Of a stretch of DNA of 64,000 nt, positions 1 through 9,700 are shown piece after piece. A program made the translations under genes and the position numbers. The notes below the pieces were generated by a model. That model did not search any database. It saw nothing but the letters and a program-made list of their open reading frames with translations, and had not been told where the DNA came from. Origin of the DNA: Dyella terrae (GTDB taxonomy: Bacteria; Pseudomonadota; Gammaproteobacteria; Xanthomonadales; Rhodanobacteraceae); the NCBI RefSeq assembly GCF_022394535.1, contig NZ_CP089414.1, positions 2,046,001 to 2,110,000 on the forward strand, read 5' to 3'. Each line of letters opens with the position of its first letter. The stretch's first letter is position 1.

Positions 1-1
1 C

Positions 2-1825
2 AGCCTCAACACCCAGCACGACATCGTCGATGCCGCCGCCAAGGACCCCGCCAGCGCCCAGGCCGGCTCGATCCAGCAGAAGATCGGCTACCTATACGCC
101 TCCGGCATGGACGAGGCCGCCATCGAGAAGGCTGGCTTCGACCCGATCAAGCCCAAGCTTGACGCCATCGCTGCGCTGAAGTCGGGCAAGGATGTCGCCA
201 GCTACATCACGCAGAACTTCACCACGGGCGACATGCAGGTGTTCCAGTTCGGCTCCGGCGCCGACTTCAAGGACGCCAAGATGCAGATCGGCTTCACCCA
301 GCAGGCCGGTCTGGGCCTGCCGACCAAGGATTACTACAGCGACGCGAAGTACAAGGACATCCGCGACGCGTACGTGGCCCACATCGTCAAGACGCTCGAG
401 CTGACCGGCGTGTCCGAAGCCGATGCGAAGAAGCAGGCGGACCAGGTGCTCTCGTTCGAAACCGAGCTGGCCAAGGCCTCGCTGGCGCCGGTGGAACTGC
501 GCGCCCCGGAAAACCAGTATCACTTCGTCACCATCAAGGAAGCCGACAAGGTCACCCCGCACTTCAGCTGGGAAGATTTCTTCAAGGCGCAGGGCGTGAC
601 CGTCGACAAGGGCTTCTCGCTGTCGCAGCCGAAGTTCTTCGCCGCGTTTGACAAGCTGCTCACCAGCGCACCGGCGGACCAGTGGCAGGCTTACCTGCGC
701 TTCCACACCATCGACGATGCCTCGCCGTTGCTCAGCAAGACCTTCCAGGACAACCGCTTCGACTTCTACGGCAAGACCCTCGCCGGCCAGCCGGAGCAGA
801 AGCCGCGCTGGAAGCGCGTGCTCAGCGGCGTGAACGAGTCGATGGGTGAAGCACTGGGCCAGCTGTACGTGGCCAAGGTGTTCACGCCGGAAGCCAAGGA
901 ACGTGCGCAGGTGCTGGTGGACAACGTGCGCAACGCGCTGAAGGCACGCATCCAGAACCTCGACTGGATGAGCGACGCCACCAAGGAAAAGGCCATCGCC
1001 AAGTGGAGCACCTTCCTGCCCAAGATCGGCTACCCGGACAAGTGGCGTGACTGGTCGGGCCTGGACGTCAAGTCGGGCGACTACTACGGCAACGTGATGG
1101 CCGCCGCCAAGTTCAACTACCAGTACGACCTGAACAAGATCGGCAAGCCGACCGACCGTAAGGAGTGGGGCATGACCCCGCAGACGGTCAACGCGTACTA
1201 CAACCCGACCGACAACACGATCAACTTCCCGGCCGCGATCCTGCAGCCGCCGTTCTTCTATGCCAACGGCGACGACGCGATCAACTACGGCGGTATCGGC
1301 GCCGTGATCGGCCACGAAGCCAGCCACGGCTTCGACGACGAAGGCAGCCAGTTCGACGGCGAAGGCAACAACGTCAACTGGTGGACGAAGGAAGACCGCG
1401 AGAAGTTCGACCAGCGCACCGATCGCCTGGTGGCGCAGTTCAACGACTACGCGCCGATCAAGGACAAGCCGGATGCGCACGTCAACGGCAAGCTCACCCT
1501 GGGCGAGAATATCGCCGACCTGGGCGGCCTGAACGTGGCGTACGACGCCCTGCAGGATGCACTGAAGAAGAACCCGCAGGAAGCCGGCGAGAAGATCGAC
1601 GGTTACTCCGAAGACCAGCGCTTCTTCCTGAGCTGGGCTCGCGTGTGGCGCGGCAGCGTGCGTGAAAAGCAGGCCCTGCTGTACCTCAACACCGACCCGC
1701 ATGCACCGGCCTCGCTGCGTGCGATTGGCGCTCCGTCCAACATGGAAGCCTTCGCCACGGCGTACCAGTGCAAGCCGGGCGACACCATGGTGCGTTCGGG
1801 CGACAAGCAGGTGAAGATCTGGTAA
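2..1825 (+). CDS. M13 family metallopeptidase (neprilysin/PepO-like), 5' truncated by window edge
   Basis: The reading frame is open from base 2, so the start and signal peptide lie outside the window. The visible 607 residues align throughout with the complete paralogue at 59170-61209. The zinc motif HEASH (HExxH) is at 1313-1327, and the third zinc ligand is the Glu of GENIADLGG near 1503. The C-terminus ends in VKIW, exactly as in the paralogue. M13 enzymes are secreted zinc oligopeptidases; members in this group usually have an N-terminal signal and act in the periplasm or outside the cell. A strong terminator follows at once, so this is the last gene of its transcript. Confidence 0.95.
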   Translation, partial: SLNTQHDIVDAAAKDPASAQAGSIQQKIGYLYASGMDEAAIEKAGFDPIKPKLDAIAALKSGKDVASYITQNFTTGDMQVFQFGSGADFKDAKMQIGFTQQAGLGLPTKDYYSDAKYKDIRDAYVAHIVKTLELTGVSEADAKKQADQVLSFETELAKASLAPVELRAPENQYHFVTIKEADKVTPHFSWEDFFKAQGVTVDKGFSLSQPKFFAAFDKLLTSAPADQWQAYLRFHTIDDASPLLSKTFQDNRFDFYGKTLAGQPEQKPRWKRVLSGVNESMGEALGQLYVAKVFTPEAKERAQVLVDNVRNALKARIQNLDWMSDATKEKAIAKWSTFLPKIGYPDKWRDWSGLDVKSGDYYGNVMAAAKFNYQYDLNKIGKPTDRKEWGMTPQTVNAYYNPTDNTINFPAAILQPPFFYANGDDAINYGGIGAVIGHEASHGFDDEGSQFDGEGNNVNWWTKEDREKFDQRTDRLVAQFNDYAPIKDKPDAHVNGKLTLGENIADLGGLNVAYDALQDALKKNPQEAGEKIDGYSEDQRFFLSWARVWRGSVREKQALLYLNTDPHAPASLRAIGAPSNMEAFATAYQCKPGDTMVRSGDKQVKIW

Positions 1826-1860
1826 TACGTCGCTGACGTTTAGACGTCCGTAACGACAAA

Positions 1861-1890
1861 GGGCGCTGCATCATGCAGCGCCCTTTTCTT
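1861..1890 (+). terminator. Rho-independent terminator after the M13 peptidase
   Basis: A perfect 10-bp stem (1861-1870 with 1874-1883, loop TCA) is followed by TTTTCTTTT. A short A run precedes the stem, so it may also serve the convergent minus-strand gene ending at 1905. Confidence 0.85.
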
Positions 1891-1904
1891 TTGCGAGAGT
1901 GTGA

Positions 1905-2834
1905 CTATTTGCGTCGTGCGCGGCGCGCTTCGTACGCCTTCAGATGCGCATACGCGGTGCGCAACATCGGCAGCTCGGCTGCCGTCGCTTTCGACCGCGT
2001 CAGCAGATCGCCAACCACGTGGTCCGCTTCGACAGCGCCACCCTGCTCCAGATCTCGCATCATCGAGGCACTCAACGCAGAGCCTTTCTCGGTCAGCACG
2101 CCGCGCGCACGCGCCAGCACTGTCTCGCTCGGCGCATGCCCGTTGTGTTCGGCCACGCTGCGGCAATCCTCCAGCAGTTGGAGCGTGGCTTGCTCGCCAC
2201 CGGACGCAGCCATGATGTCACCTACCGGTGCGCGCATCAGACAGGTGATACCGGCCAGCGAGGCCAGAAACACCCATTTGTCCCACATGTCCTGCAGAAT
2301 GGTGGTGCTCAGGCGCGGCTCGAACTTCGCTTTCGACATGGACGTGAGAATCTCTTCCACGCGCTCCGAACGCGAACCGTCACGCTCGCCGAAGGTGACG
2401 CTGTGCGACTGGTTGAGATGGCGCACCGTGCCCTGCGCATCCAGGGTGGCGGCAATAACGCACTGACCACCCAGCACACGCTCCTTGCCGAACCGTGCAT
2501 CCAGCAGATCGAGATGACGCATGCCGTTGAGCACGGGAAGGATGACTGTGCTGGACCCCACTGCCGGCGCCATGTCCTCGATCACCTGTGGAAGGTGGTA
2601 AGCCTTACAGCTCAGCAGAATCAGGTCATAGGTTTCGCGCAGATCGCCAGCTTGCACGGTGGAGGGATTTGGCAACGTGGCGTCGCCCAGACTGCTGCGA
2701 ATCACCAGGCCATGCTCGGCCAGTTGCGCGGCGCGCTTCTCGCGTACGAGAAAAGTCACGTCCTCCCCGCTTTCCAACAGGCGTCCACCGAAATAGCCGC
2801 CTGTGGCGCCCGCACCGATCACCAGAATGCGCAT
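1905..2834 (-). CDS. 2-dehydropantoate 2-reductase family protein (ketopantoate reductase, PanE/ApbA-like)
   Basis: This 309-residue protein starts with a classic Rossmann nucleotide-binding motif, GAGATGG (residues 7-13), which fits NADPH binding. It has the family signature SCKAYHLP, corresponding to the catalytic lysine region, and the C-terminal ketopantoate-reductase helical domain (SSMMRDLEQGG, then EADHVVGDLL). PanE reduces ketopantoate to pantoate in pantothenate (CoA) biosynthesis in the cytoplasm. The KPR family also includes many oxidoreductases of unknown substrate, and no other pan gene is near, so the exact substrate is uncertain. It converges on the M13 gene and appears monocistronic. 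Confidence 0.85.
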   Translation of the reverse strand: MRILVIGAGATGGYFGGRLLESGEDVTFLVREKRAAQLAEHGLVIRSSLGDATLPNPSTVQAGDLRETYDLILLSCKAYHLPQVIEDMAPAVGSSTVILPVLNGMRHLDLLDARFGKERVLGGQCVIAATLDAQGTVRHLNQSHSVTFGERDGSRSERVEEILTSMSKAKFEPRLSTTILQDMWDKWVFLASLAGITCLMRAPVGDIMAASGGEQATLQLLEDCRSVAEHNGHAPSETVLARARGVLTEKGSALSASMMRDLEQGGAVEADHVVGDLLTRSKATAAELPMLRTAYAHLKAYEARRARRK

Positions 2835-2937
2835 GGTTCAACTCTCCTTGATCACAAGCGAGAGAGCGTACGCCAAGCAGATACCTGTGCCCTATCGACC
2901 AAAGATGGAAAGCCAATAACAGCAAGAACTTGCGATT

Positions 2938-2957
2938 AATTGCAACTCATTCTCATT
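2938..2957 (+). promoter_or_regulatory. Putative Fur box upstream of TonB siderophore receptor
   Basis: The 20-mer AATTGCAACTCATTCTCATT resembles the Fur consensus half-sites (ATCATTCTCATT type). It matches the reverse complement of a second box in this window (37124-37143) at 17 of 20 positions. It overlaps the likely -35 element (TTGCAA 2940-2945) and the spacer before TAACAT (2963-2968), the expected place for iron-dependent repression of a siderophore receptor. Confidence 0.65.
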
Positions 2958-2968
2958 GGCAATAACAT
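2940..2968 (+). promoter_or_regulatory. Putative sigma70 promoter of the receptor-piuC operon
   Basis: TTGCAA (2940-2945) and TAACAT (2963-2968) are separated by 17 bp. Each matches 4 of 6 positions of the sigma70 consensus. The Fur-like box covers the -35 and most of the spacer. This is a reading from the sequence only; no start site is known. Confidence 0.45.
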
Positions 2969-3141
2969 TAAAAAAAGATCTTGCTGGCGGGTTTTCACAG
3001 GTAACGGATCACCCGATCAGGCAACGCACTACCCAACCCCTTTTCCAGTCATTGCAGCGATCGACGCCTGCCGCCGCTACTCGTCGAATCGCCCGGTGTT
3101 GCTTCGGCTGACCGGACTTCCACCATTACGACGAGCACTTC

Positions 3142-5460
3142 ATGGCCCACATCTCCAGCCGCAAGCACCCTGTTACCCGCCATGCGTTGAGCGCGGCTAC
3201 CGCCACCCTGATGACCGGCATGGCCCTCACTCAACCGGCGCTGGCGGCCGATGCGCCTGCCGACACCACCACGACCACCACAAACGCAAAGAATCTGGAT
3301 GGCGTGCAGGTGCAGGCATCCACCACGAGCGACTACAAGGTCGACAACCTGTCCTCGCCCAAGTACACGCAGCCCATCCTCGACACCACGCAGACCATCA
3401 GCGTGATCAGCAAGGATCTGTTCCTGCAGCAGGGCGCCACCACGCTGACCGAAGCGCTGCGTAACAGCCCGGGCGTGGGCACGTTCTACGTCGGTGAGAA
3501 CGGCACCACCTCGACGGGTGACGCAATCTACATGCGTGGCTTCGATACCTCGGGCAGCATCTTCGTCGATGGCGCGCGCGATCTCGGTACCATTTCGCGC
3601 GACGTGTTCAATACTGAGTCGGTGGAAGTGATCAAGGGCCCGGCCAGCACCGACAACGGCCGCACCGCACCGACCGGCGCGATCAACATGGTGAGCAAGC
3701 AGCCTGAACTGGCGAATGGCGTCAGCGCATCGTTATCGTATGGCAGCGCCGACCAGCGCCGCGTCACCGCCGACTGGAACCAAGCCGTTTCCAACACGTC
3801 CGCCTTCCGCCTCAACGTGATGGGACAGGACAGCGGCGTACCGGGTCGCGACCAAGTGGAGAACAACCGCTGGGGCGTCGCGCCGAGTTTTGCGTTCGGC
3901 CTGGGCACCGCCACGCGCGTGTACGTCGACTACATGCACATCAAGCAGAACAACGTGCCCGACGGCGGCGTGCCCACCATCGGCCTGCCCGGTTACAGCA
4001 GTCCTGATCCGAAGCGCCCCTTCCTCGGCAATGCGCCGGAAGTGGATTCGTCGAATTTCTACGGCACCACGGCGGACCACGATCACGTGACCGCCGACAT
4101 GTTCACCACGCGCATCGAACACGACTTCAACGACCAGCTCGCGGTCCACAACACCTTCCGCTGGGGTCGCACCGCCGAGGATTACCTGCTCACGTCGTTC
4201 ATGGGCACCGCGGCGAACCTGCTCACGCCGAACCCGACCGATCCGTCGACCTGGACCATCGCGCGTAGCAATCCGACGTTCAAGCATCAGGCCAATCGCA
4301 TCATCACCGATCAGGCCAACCTCACTGCCACCTTCGAGACGGGCGCGATCACCCACAACCTCAGCACCGGCATCGAATTGACGCAGGAGAAGGCCACCAC
4401 CGTCGGTCTCGCCGCGCTCAACGGCACGACGTGGCCCGCGGCCAACCTGTACGACCCGAACTGGGATGTCAGTGGACTCAACTACGGCCAGACCGGCGCT
4501 TACAGCAACGCCAAAACCAATACCGCATCGGCGTACGTGTTCGACACGCTGAAGTTCGCCGAGCACTGGCAGGTGAATGCCGGCGTGCGTATGGACCACT
4601 ACGACACCGATTATTCCAGCATGGTCCAGTGTGGAGCGAAGAATGGACCGGTGTGCGGCACATTGCCGACCGGTAGCGTCGTGCAGGGTCTGGATACGAA
4701 AGCGGGAGACAACCTCTGGAACTGGAAGCTCGGCGTGCTCTACAAGCCGATGCCGAACGGCTCCTTCTACCTCAACTACGCCGTGTCCGCCGAGCCTCCG
4801 GGCGGTAACACGCTCACGCTGTCGAGTTCCGCCAACAGCCAGGACAACCCCAACCTGCAGCCTGAGCGCGCCCGTACTTACGAAGTGGGCACCAAGTGGG
4901 AACTGCTCGATGAGAAGCTCCTGCTCACCGGCGCGCTGTACCAGACAACAGTAAGCAACGATCTCGTGCAGGATCCGGTAACCCTGCTCTACTACCAGAT
5001 CGGCCAGAAGCGTGTGCAGGGTGTGGAATTGAGCGCCGTCGGCAAGCTCACCGAAAACTGGGCGGTAAGCGCAGGCTTCACCACCATGAATGCCAGCGTG
5101 CTCTCGGGCACGGCCGTGGCCGAGGATGGCTCCTCCGATCTCGCCTATACGCCGAAAAAGGCCTTCACCAGTTGGACCAGCTACCTGCTGCCGTTTGGCC
5201 TGACCATCGGCGGCGGCGCGCGCTACAACGGTGAAATGCAGCGTGGCACCGACAGCGCCATCGGCACACCCGCGTACACGAAGGCCTATTGGGTGGTCGA
5301 CGCCATGACGTCCTATCCCATCAGCAAGAACTTCGACCTGCGCCTCAACGTGTACAACCTGTTCGACAAGGACTATGTCGCGGCGATCAACAAGAGCGGC
5401 TACCGTTACACGCCAGGCACGCCGCGCTCGGCCATGATCACGGCGAACATCCGCTTCTGA
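3142..5460 (+). CDS. TonB-dependent siderophore receptor (catecholate/Fiu-PiuA type)
   Basis: This 772-residue outer-membrane receptor has a signal peptide of about 36 residues ending ALAA and a TonB-box-like segment around residues 52-58 (LDGVQVQ). The plug domain at about 75-185 contains TQTISVISKDL and the signature VEVIKGPAS. A 22-strand barrel with the usual terminal Phe (ANIRF) follows. The plug wording and the adjacent piuC point to ferric-catecholate uptake, powered through TonB/ExbBD. A Fur-like box overlaps the promoter, so iron starvation probably induces it. The ligand itself cannot be read from sequence. No strong ribosome binding site precedes the ATG. Confidence 0.92.
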   Translation: MAHISSRKHPVTRHALSAATATLMTGMALTQPALAADAPADTTTTTTNAKNLDGVQVQASTTSDYKVDNLSSPKYTQPILDTTQTISVISKDLFLQQGATTLTEALRNSPGVGTFYVGENGTTSTGDAIYMRGFDTSGSIFVDGARDLGTISRDVFNTESVEVIKGPASTDNGRTAPTGAINMVSKQPELANGVSASLSYGSADQRRVTADWNQAVSNTSAFRLNVMGQDSGVPGRDQVENNRWGVAPSFAFGLGTATRVYVDYMHIKQNNVPDGGVPTIGLPGYSSPDPKRPFLGNAPEVDSSNFYGTTADHDHVTADMFTTRIEHDFNDQLAVHNTFRWGRTAEDYLLTSFMGTAANLLTPNPTDPSTWTIARSNPTFKHQANRIITDQANLTATFETGAITHNLSTGIELTQEKATTVGLAALNGTTWPAANLYDPNWDVSGLNYGQTGAYSNAKTNTASAYVFDTLKFAEHWQVNAGVRMDHYDTDYSSMVQCGAKNGPVCGTLPTGSVVQGLDTKAGDNLWNWKLGVLYKPMPNGSFYLNYAVSAEPPGGNTLTLSSSANSQDNPNLQPERARTYEVGTKWELLDEKLLLTGALYQTTVSNDLVQDPVTLLYYQIGQKRVQGVELSAVGKLTENWAVSAGFTTMNASVLSGTAVAEDGSSDLAYTPKKAFTSWTSYLLPFGLTIGGGARYNGEMQRGTDSAIGTPAYTKAYWVVDAMTSYPISKNFDLRLNVYNLFDKDYVAAINKSGYRYTPGTPRSAMITANIRF

Positions 5461-5471
5461 AGAAACGCACG

Positions 5472-5501
5472 TCGCCGTCCCGATGACCATCGGGACGGCG
5501 A
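5472..5501 (+). other. Intercistronic hairpin between receptor and piuC
   Basis: A perfect 13-bp stem (5472-5484 with 5489-5501, loop GACC) sits between the receptor stop and the piuC start. No T tract follows, so it looks more like an mRNA-processing or stability hairpin, or an attenuating terminator, than a full terminator. Confidence 0.6.
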
Positions 5502-5525
5502 TAGCGCCAAGGCTCGCTAAACACC

Positions 5526-6203
5526 ATGCTGCTACACCTTCCCAATATTCTCGACCAGACACAGATCCGCACCATGCGGCAGGCGCTGGATGAAGCCATG
5601 TGGACGGATGGGCGAGAAACCGTGGGCCATCAGGGCGCCAAGGTGAAGCGCAACCAGCAATTACCCGACGCTTCGCCGCTACGCGAAGAACTGGGCCGCG
5701 TCGTGCTCAACGCGCTGTCGCGACAGCCGCTCTATCACGCTGCTACCTTGCCGCTGCGCACGCTGACGCCGCGCTTCAACCGCTATGAAGGCGGTGGCCA
5801 GTACGGCTTTCACGTGGATGGCGCGGTGATGTCCCTGCCCGGCGGCGAACAACTGCGCAGTGACATCTCCTGCACGCTGTTCCTTGCTGAGCCCGAGGAA
5901 TACGACGGCGGTGAACTGATCATCAGTGACACCTACGGCGAGCACGAGGTGAAGCTGCCCGCTGGCGATGCCATCCTCTACCCTTCCAGCAGCCTGCATC
6001 GCGTGGCGCCGGTGACGCGTGGCGCACGCGTCGCCGCGTTCTTCTGGATACAAAGCTTGATCCGCGACGACGGCCAGCGGCGCCTGCTGTTCGAACTCGA
6101 CACCTCGATCCAACGCCTCAGCGCCTCCGGCGCCGATAGTGACGCGGTGCTACAACTCACCGGCGTCTATCACAACCTGTTGCGGCAATGGGTGGAGAGC
6201 TGA
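5526..6203 (+). CDS. piuC: Fe(II)/2-oxoglutarate-dependent PKHD-type hydroxylase (PiuC/YbiX)
   Basis: This is a 225-residue cytoplasmic dioxygenase of the PKHX family, at the usual length. The iron-binding facial triad is visible: H96 and D98 in GFHVDGA, and distal H158 in SSLHRVAP. R168 (GARVAAFFW) is placed to bind 2-oxoglutarate. It lies 65 bp downstream of the siderophore receptor, the same order as piuA-piuC in pseudomonads, so co-transcription and Fur control are likely. The physiological substrate of PiuC is not established; a role in processing imported siderophore is the usual guess. Its 3' end is overlapped by the extended convergent pilE frame. Confidence 0.92.
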   Translation: MLLHLPNILDQTQIRTMRQALDEAMWTDGRETVGHQGAKVKRNQQLPDASPLREELGRVVLNALSRQPLYHAATLPLRTLTPRFNRYEGGGQYGFHVDGAVMSLPGGEQLRSDISCTLFLAEPEEYDGGELIISDTYGEHEVKLPAGDAILYPSSSLHRVAPVTRGARVAAFFWIQSLIRDDGQRRLLFELDTSIQRLSASGADSDAVLQLTGVYHNLLRQWVES

Positions 6204-6713
6204 GCCCCGTCGCCAGATGCTCAGCCCCCCCCAGCACGTGGCCACGGTGCCGGTAGTCCCCGTAATGCTGCGCGTGCCCGCCTGGTTCAACGACAACGTG
6301 CCACACATGGTGTCCCTTTTTGCCTGCGCGCCGCCGGTGTTGGGTGCCGCCTGAATGACGTACGTGGTGGCCGTCAAGTTGGCAGCAACCAATGTATAGG
6401 TGTAGTTCGCTCCCGTTTGCGACGTAGAGGCGCAATCGAGTGTGGGCGGAGAGTTGGCAACAGGTGGCGTAGACGTATCCTGGTCGTAGCGCAGGTAGGT
6501 GGTGTAGTACCGCTCCATGTAGTTGGCGTACTGCGACAGGCAACCTTCGGCCGCCGAGCGATTGGTCTTGGTAACGGAACTGAGGTACGAGGGATACGCA
6601 ATCGCAGCCAGGATCGCGATGATCGCCACCACGATCATCAGCTCCATCAAGGTGAAGCCCGCCTGCAAACGGCCGTCGCTACGATTATGTGTATTCATGA
6701 TGGCGTTGCTCAT
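6150..6713 (-). CDS. pilE: Type IV pilus minor pilin PilE, C-terminus probably extended by a frameshift
   Basis: The N-terminus carries a class III prepilin signal, G|FTLMELM, with Glu5 and a long hydrophobic helix ([17 protein letters not shown]). It is the last gene of the minor-pilin operon and its ATG overlaps the pilY1 stop (ATGA). The pilin body ends naturally near TCWGG. A run of eight G on the coding strand (6225-6232) then carries the frame on for 26 more residues antisense to the end of piuC. With seven G, a TGA at 6221-6223 would stop it and leave no overlap. The extended tail is therefore probably an indel artefact or a switchable variant. The pilin identity is secure. Confidence 0.9.
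   Translation of the reverse strand: MSNAIMNTHNRSDGRLQAGFTLMELMIVVAIIAILAAIAYPSYLSSVTKTNRSAAEGCLSQYANYMERYYTTYLRYDQDTSTPPVANSPPTLDCASTSQTGANYTYTLVAANLTATTYVIQAAPNTGGAQAKRDTMCGTLSLNQAGTRSITGTTGTVATCWGGLSIWRRGSALHPLPQQVVIDAGEL
6225..6232. repeat. C8/G8 homopolymer at the 3' end of pilE
   Basis: Eight consecutive C on the plus strand (G on the pilE coding strand) decide whether pilE stops after CWGG or reads through 26 extra codons. Mononucleotide tracts of this length are prone to slippage and to sequencing error. Confidence 0.9.
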
Positions 6714-9700
6714 GGGTTCACCAGTTCCTTCCAGGACACGCGCTGCGGTATGCCTGAAGCGCCCGAGGTATTGAGGCTGGAGGTCGAGCCGTTATCGAAG
6801 CTCATCAGCATGTCGCCGCCCACGAAGATGGGGTTGTTGGGCAGCGAACTGAAGCCCACGCCAGCGACCGGCAGCGTCTTTCCATTCGGCAACGTCACCG
6901 AACCAGAAGTGCCGTTGACCATGAAGAAGTTGCCGCTCGGGTTGGTGCCGGTGAACGGGTCCACCGCCATGACCCAACCACTGCCCGACGAGTTGCAAAT
7001 ATCGGAACTGGCTGCCGCTGTCGGTATGCGCGTGGTACCCAGCAACAGGTTGCCCTGGAACTGGTTGGGCGTAACCATGCGTTCGCCCTGCGCGTTGTAG
7101 CCGGTCACATTGCCATTGGAGTCAAGGGTGGGCTGCTCCAGGTTCATGTACCAGCCGCGCTTGCCAGGCATATCGCTAGGTACGGGTAGCTGCGTCACCG
7201 TGCGCACGCCCAAGGTGGGCGGCGTGGCACTGGGATCTCCATCCACCTCATAGGTGATAGAGCGCTGCACCAGGCTGCCATCCAGCGTAGTCACCGGTAG
7301 GCTCGCCAAGGTCGACGAGTTGGCCCCCGTCTGCACAATCACGCCATACCAGTTTTGTACCTGAACGTTGGTGGTATCGCCACTACTCAAGTATTCGCCG
7401 GTGCCAAAGAACACCCATACGTTACCCGTCACCGGATCGCGACCCGCAAGCATACCTGCCGTGATGGGTTGTGCGTTGCCACTGGGATCGGTAGCGGTAA
7501 ATACTTTGGTGCCCGCTGTCCCCAAATCGGCGGCATAGGTCGTCGTGGTTGTCGCGCTGGTCCCACTGCCGGTGGTGGCTGTGGTCGGCTTGTCCAAGGG
7601 GAACGTCCACACGCGCCCTGCCAGATCACCCGCGTAGGCCTCCATGCTGATGCCGTTGGCCGGGTTATCCATCCATGTCACTGGCGCCGCGAGACCATTG
7701 GCAGTGGTCGTATCCGTGGTGTGCACGTTGAGCGCGCCCGTAGCGACATTGAACTCCAGCAGCGCCGCCGTACCGGCGGAACTGTTGTAGCCATTACCGA
7801 TCACCACCTGCCAGTCGGAGTTGGTGGTGCCATCCTGCACCTTGGCGATCACCGGCTTGCCCACCATCTGGCCGATATAGTTGCTGTTTGTCTGACCATC
7901 GCCCGCGGAACGCTCCCACAGCGGTGTAATGCTGCTGGGATTGGTGATATCCAACGCATACACCGCTTCGGCTAGGCCACGGCCGGTGGTGCCCACCAGC
8001 ACGGTATGCCAGGCCGAGTTGAAGAACGCGTCCGCAATGGTCAGCTCACCGTCGTTGTAATACTGATGCGGCACCGTGGTGGTCGTCGTCGAGCCGTAGT
8101 TTGGATCCGATAGGTTTGCCAGACCCGCAGTGATCACCGCACCCGGCAAGTAAGCGTAGACCTCAGCACCGGTGCTGGCGTTGAACGCGTGCAGCATGCC
8201 GTCATTGGCCGATACAAACACCAACCCCGTGCGGGTGGAGGCTGCGCTGGGTGTTGAAACGCCAGTGGTGGTGTTGGTCGTACCTACCGCAAAAGCCTGA
8301 AAAGAGTTGTTGCCGGACGACGCGGTGTTGCTCATGCCGGTGAACACCTCGTTCTCGAACTCATTGGCGTTGGGCGCTCCGGAATACACCGGCTGCGAAT
8401 CCACAATATCCCCTAATGGTGTAATGCGGGTACGAAATGCGCCGTTGTTTACCAGCTCCTGTGTGTTGTCGCCGCGAAGATAGCTAACCATCAGCGCCTG
8501 CGCAGCCGCCGAACTACCCAGCGCCGCCAACTCGGCACTGGACAGGGCCGGCGGCGTAGTCGTACTGCTATCAACGAACTTCACGAAGCTGCCAGTCGAG
8601 CCTGACGGCACGTAAGTCCAAATGTTTCGATTGGGATAGGTGTTGGTCTTGCCGCTAACTGTTGCACCACTTATCAACACCGACGATGCCGACCAGGTGG
8701 CCGTCGTGCTGATGGCACCCGTGCTCGAATTGATCGACAAGGCCAGCAAGTCACCGGTCCACTGCACTGTGTGGTACTGCGCCTGATAGGCCACCGTACC
8801 GTTGGTGAGCTGTGTGGAGTTGGCCGCCAGGCTGGCACCACTACCCACGCGGGCAGACGCGCGATTCAATGCATCGGTCAGGCCACTGGCGAAAGTGGAG
8901 GGACTGGTCGCGGAATAGAAACCACCGTGACCGTTCAAACCCGCATGTTCCAAGTCCGCGATGTTGTAGATCGAACCATCATTGGCTGCCGAAGGCGTTG
9001 GCCAACTGAAGTTGGAAATCGTCGTTCCACCGTTGGCCCAGTTGAAGATCTGTTGCTCCGTCGCGCTAGCGGGAGTGATACCAGTGGGCGTGAATCCCAG
9101 GCCCATGGTAAACGTGACCATGTGCTGCCAGAACGCCGGATCCGCCGAATTGGTCGGGACTTCGTTGGGGAAGTTCGTGTTGGCTTGCAGATCATTTTCC
9201 CAGTAGTAAAGGGCAACGTCGGCGAGGGATGGACCTTCGCCACTCGTGATACCACCGGAATAAGGTGAAGCCGGCGAACTGTTTGCCGTGGTTGGCCACG
9301 ATTGCCCATTCGGGCCGGCAATGGTTGGCCATTTGGCGTTGCTCGCGCCAGTAATGGTCGACGAACTGTAGCTCTCGTTCCAGAAACCATCGGTAGTCAG
9401 GATGGTGTAGGCCTGGCGACATGCAATGTTCGAAGGTTGATTGGTGGTTCCATAGCCTGGATCGCTGGACATCGTCGTCCAGGGCTGAGAGGTCTGGTAG
9501 TACTGACCTACCTGAGACAGCGCCATACGCAACGGCGTACCACCACTCGGGCTCAATGCCGCCGCCCAGTTCCAGAAGCCATTCTTCTGGTCAGTGCTGG
9601 ACGACCCATCGCCAAAAGGCTGCACCGAGGCGACTTTGTTCGTCACACTGCTTCTGCCGCTGCCGCAGTGATAGGTGTCCGTATATGTATAGGGCGCAGC

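Larger units (their letters stand above)
2835..3141. other. Divergent intergenic region with Fur-type box and promoter
   Basis: This 307-bp gap separates the minus-strand KPR gene from the plus-strand siderophore receptor. It holds the Fur-like box at 2938-2957 and an overlapping promoter. The roughly 165 nt from the putative transcription start to the receptor ATG show no convincing leader peptide or terminator. Confidence 0.6.

Noticed and set aside
92..1702. 536-codon minus-strand ORF antisense to the M13 peptidase
   Set aside because: It is a shadow of high-GC codon usage: Val/Arg/Ala/Gly-rich, no domain, fully inside a conserved gene. The same occurs antisense to the second M13 gene.
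3733..5562. 609-codon minus-strand ORF antisense to the siderophore receptor
   Set aside because: Composition is typical of an antisense shadow, with no motif; the plus-strand receptor is unambiguous.
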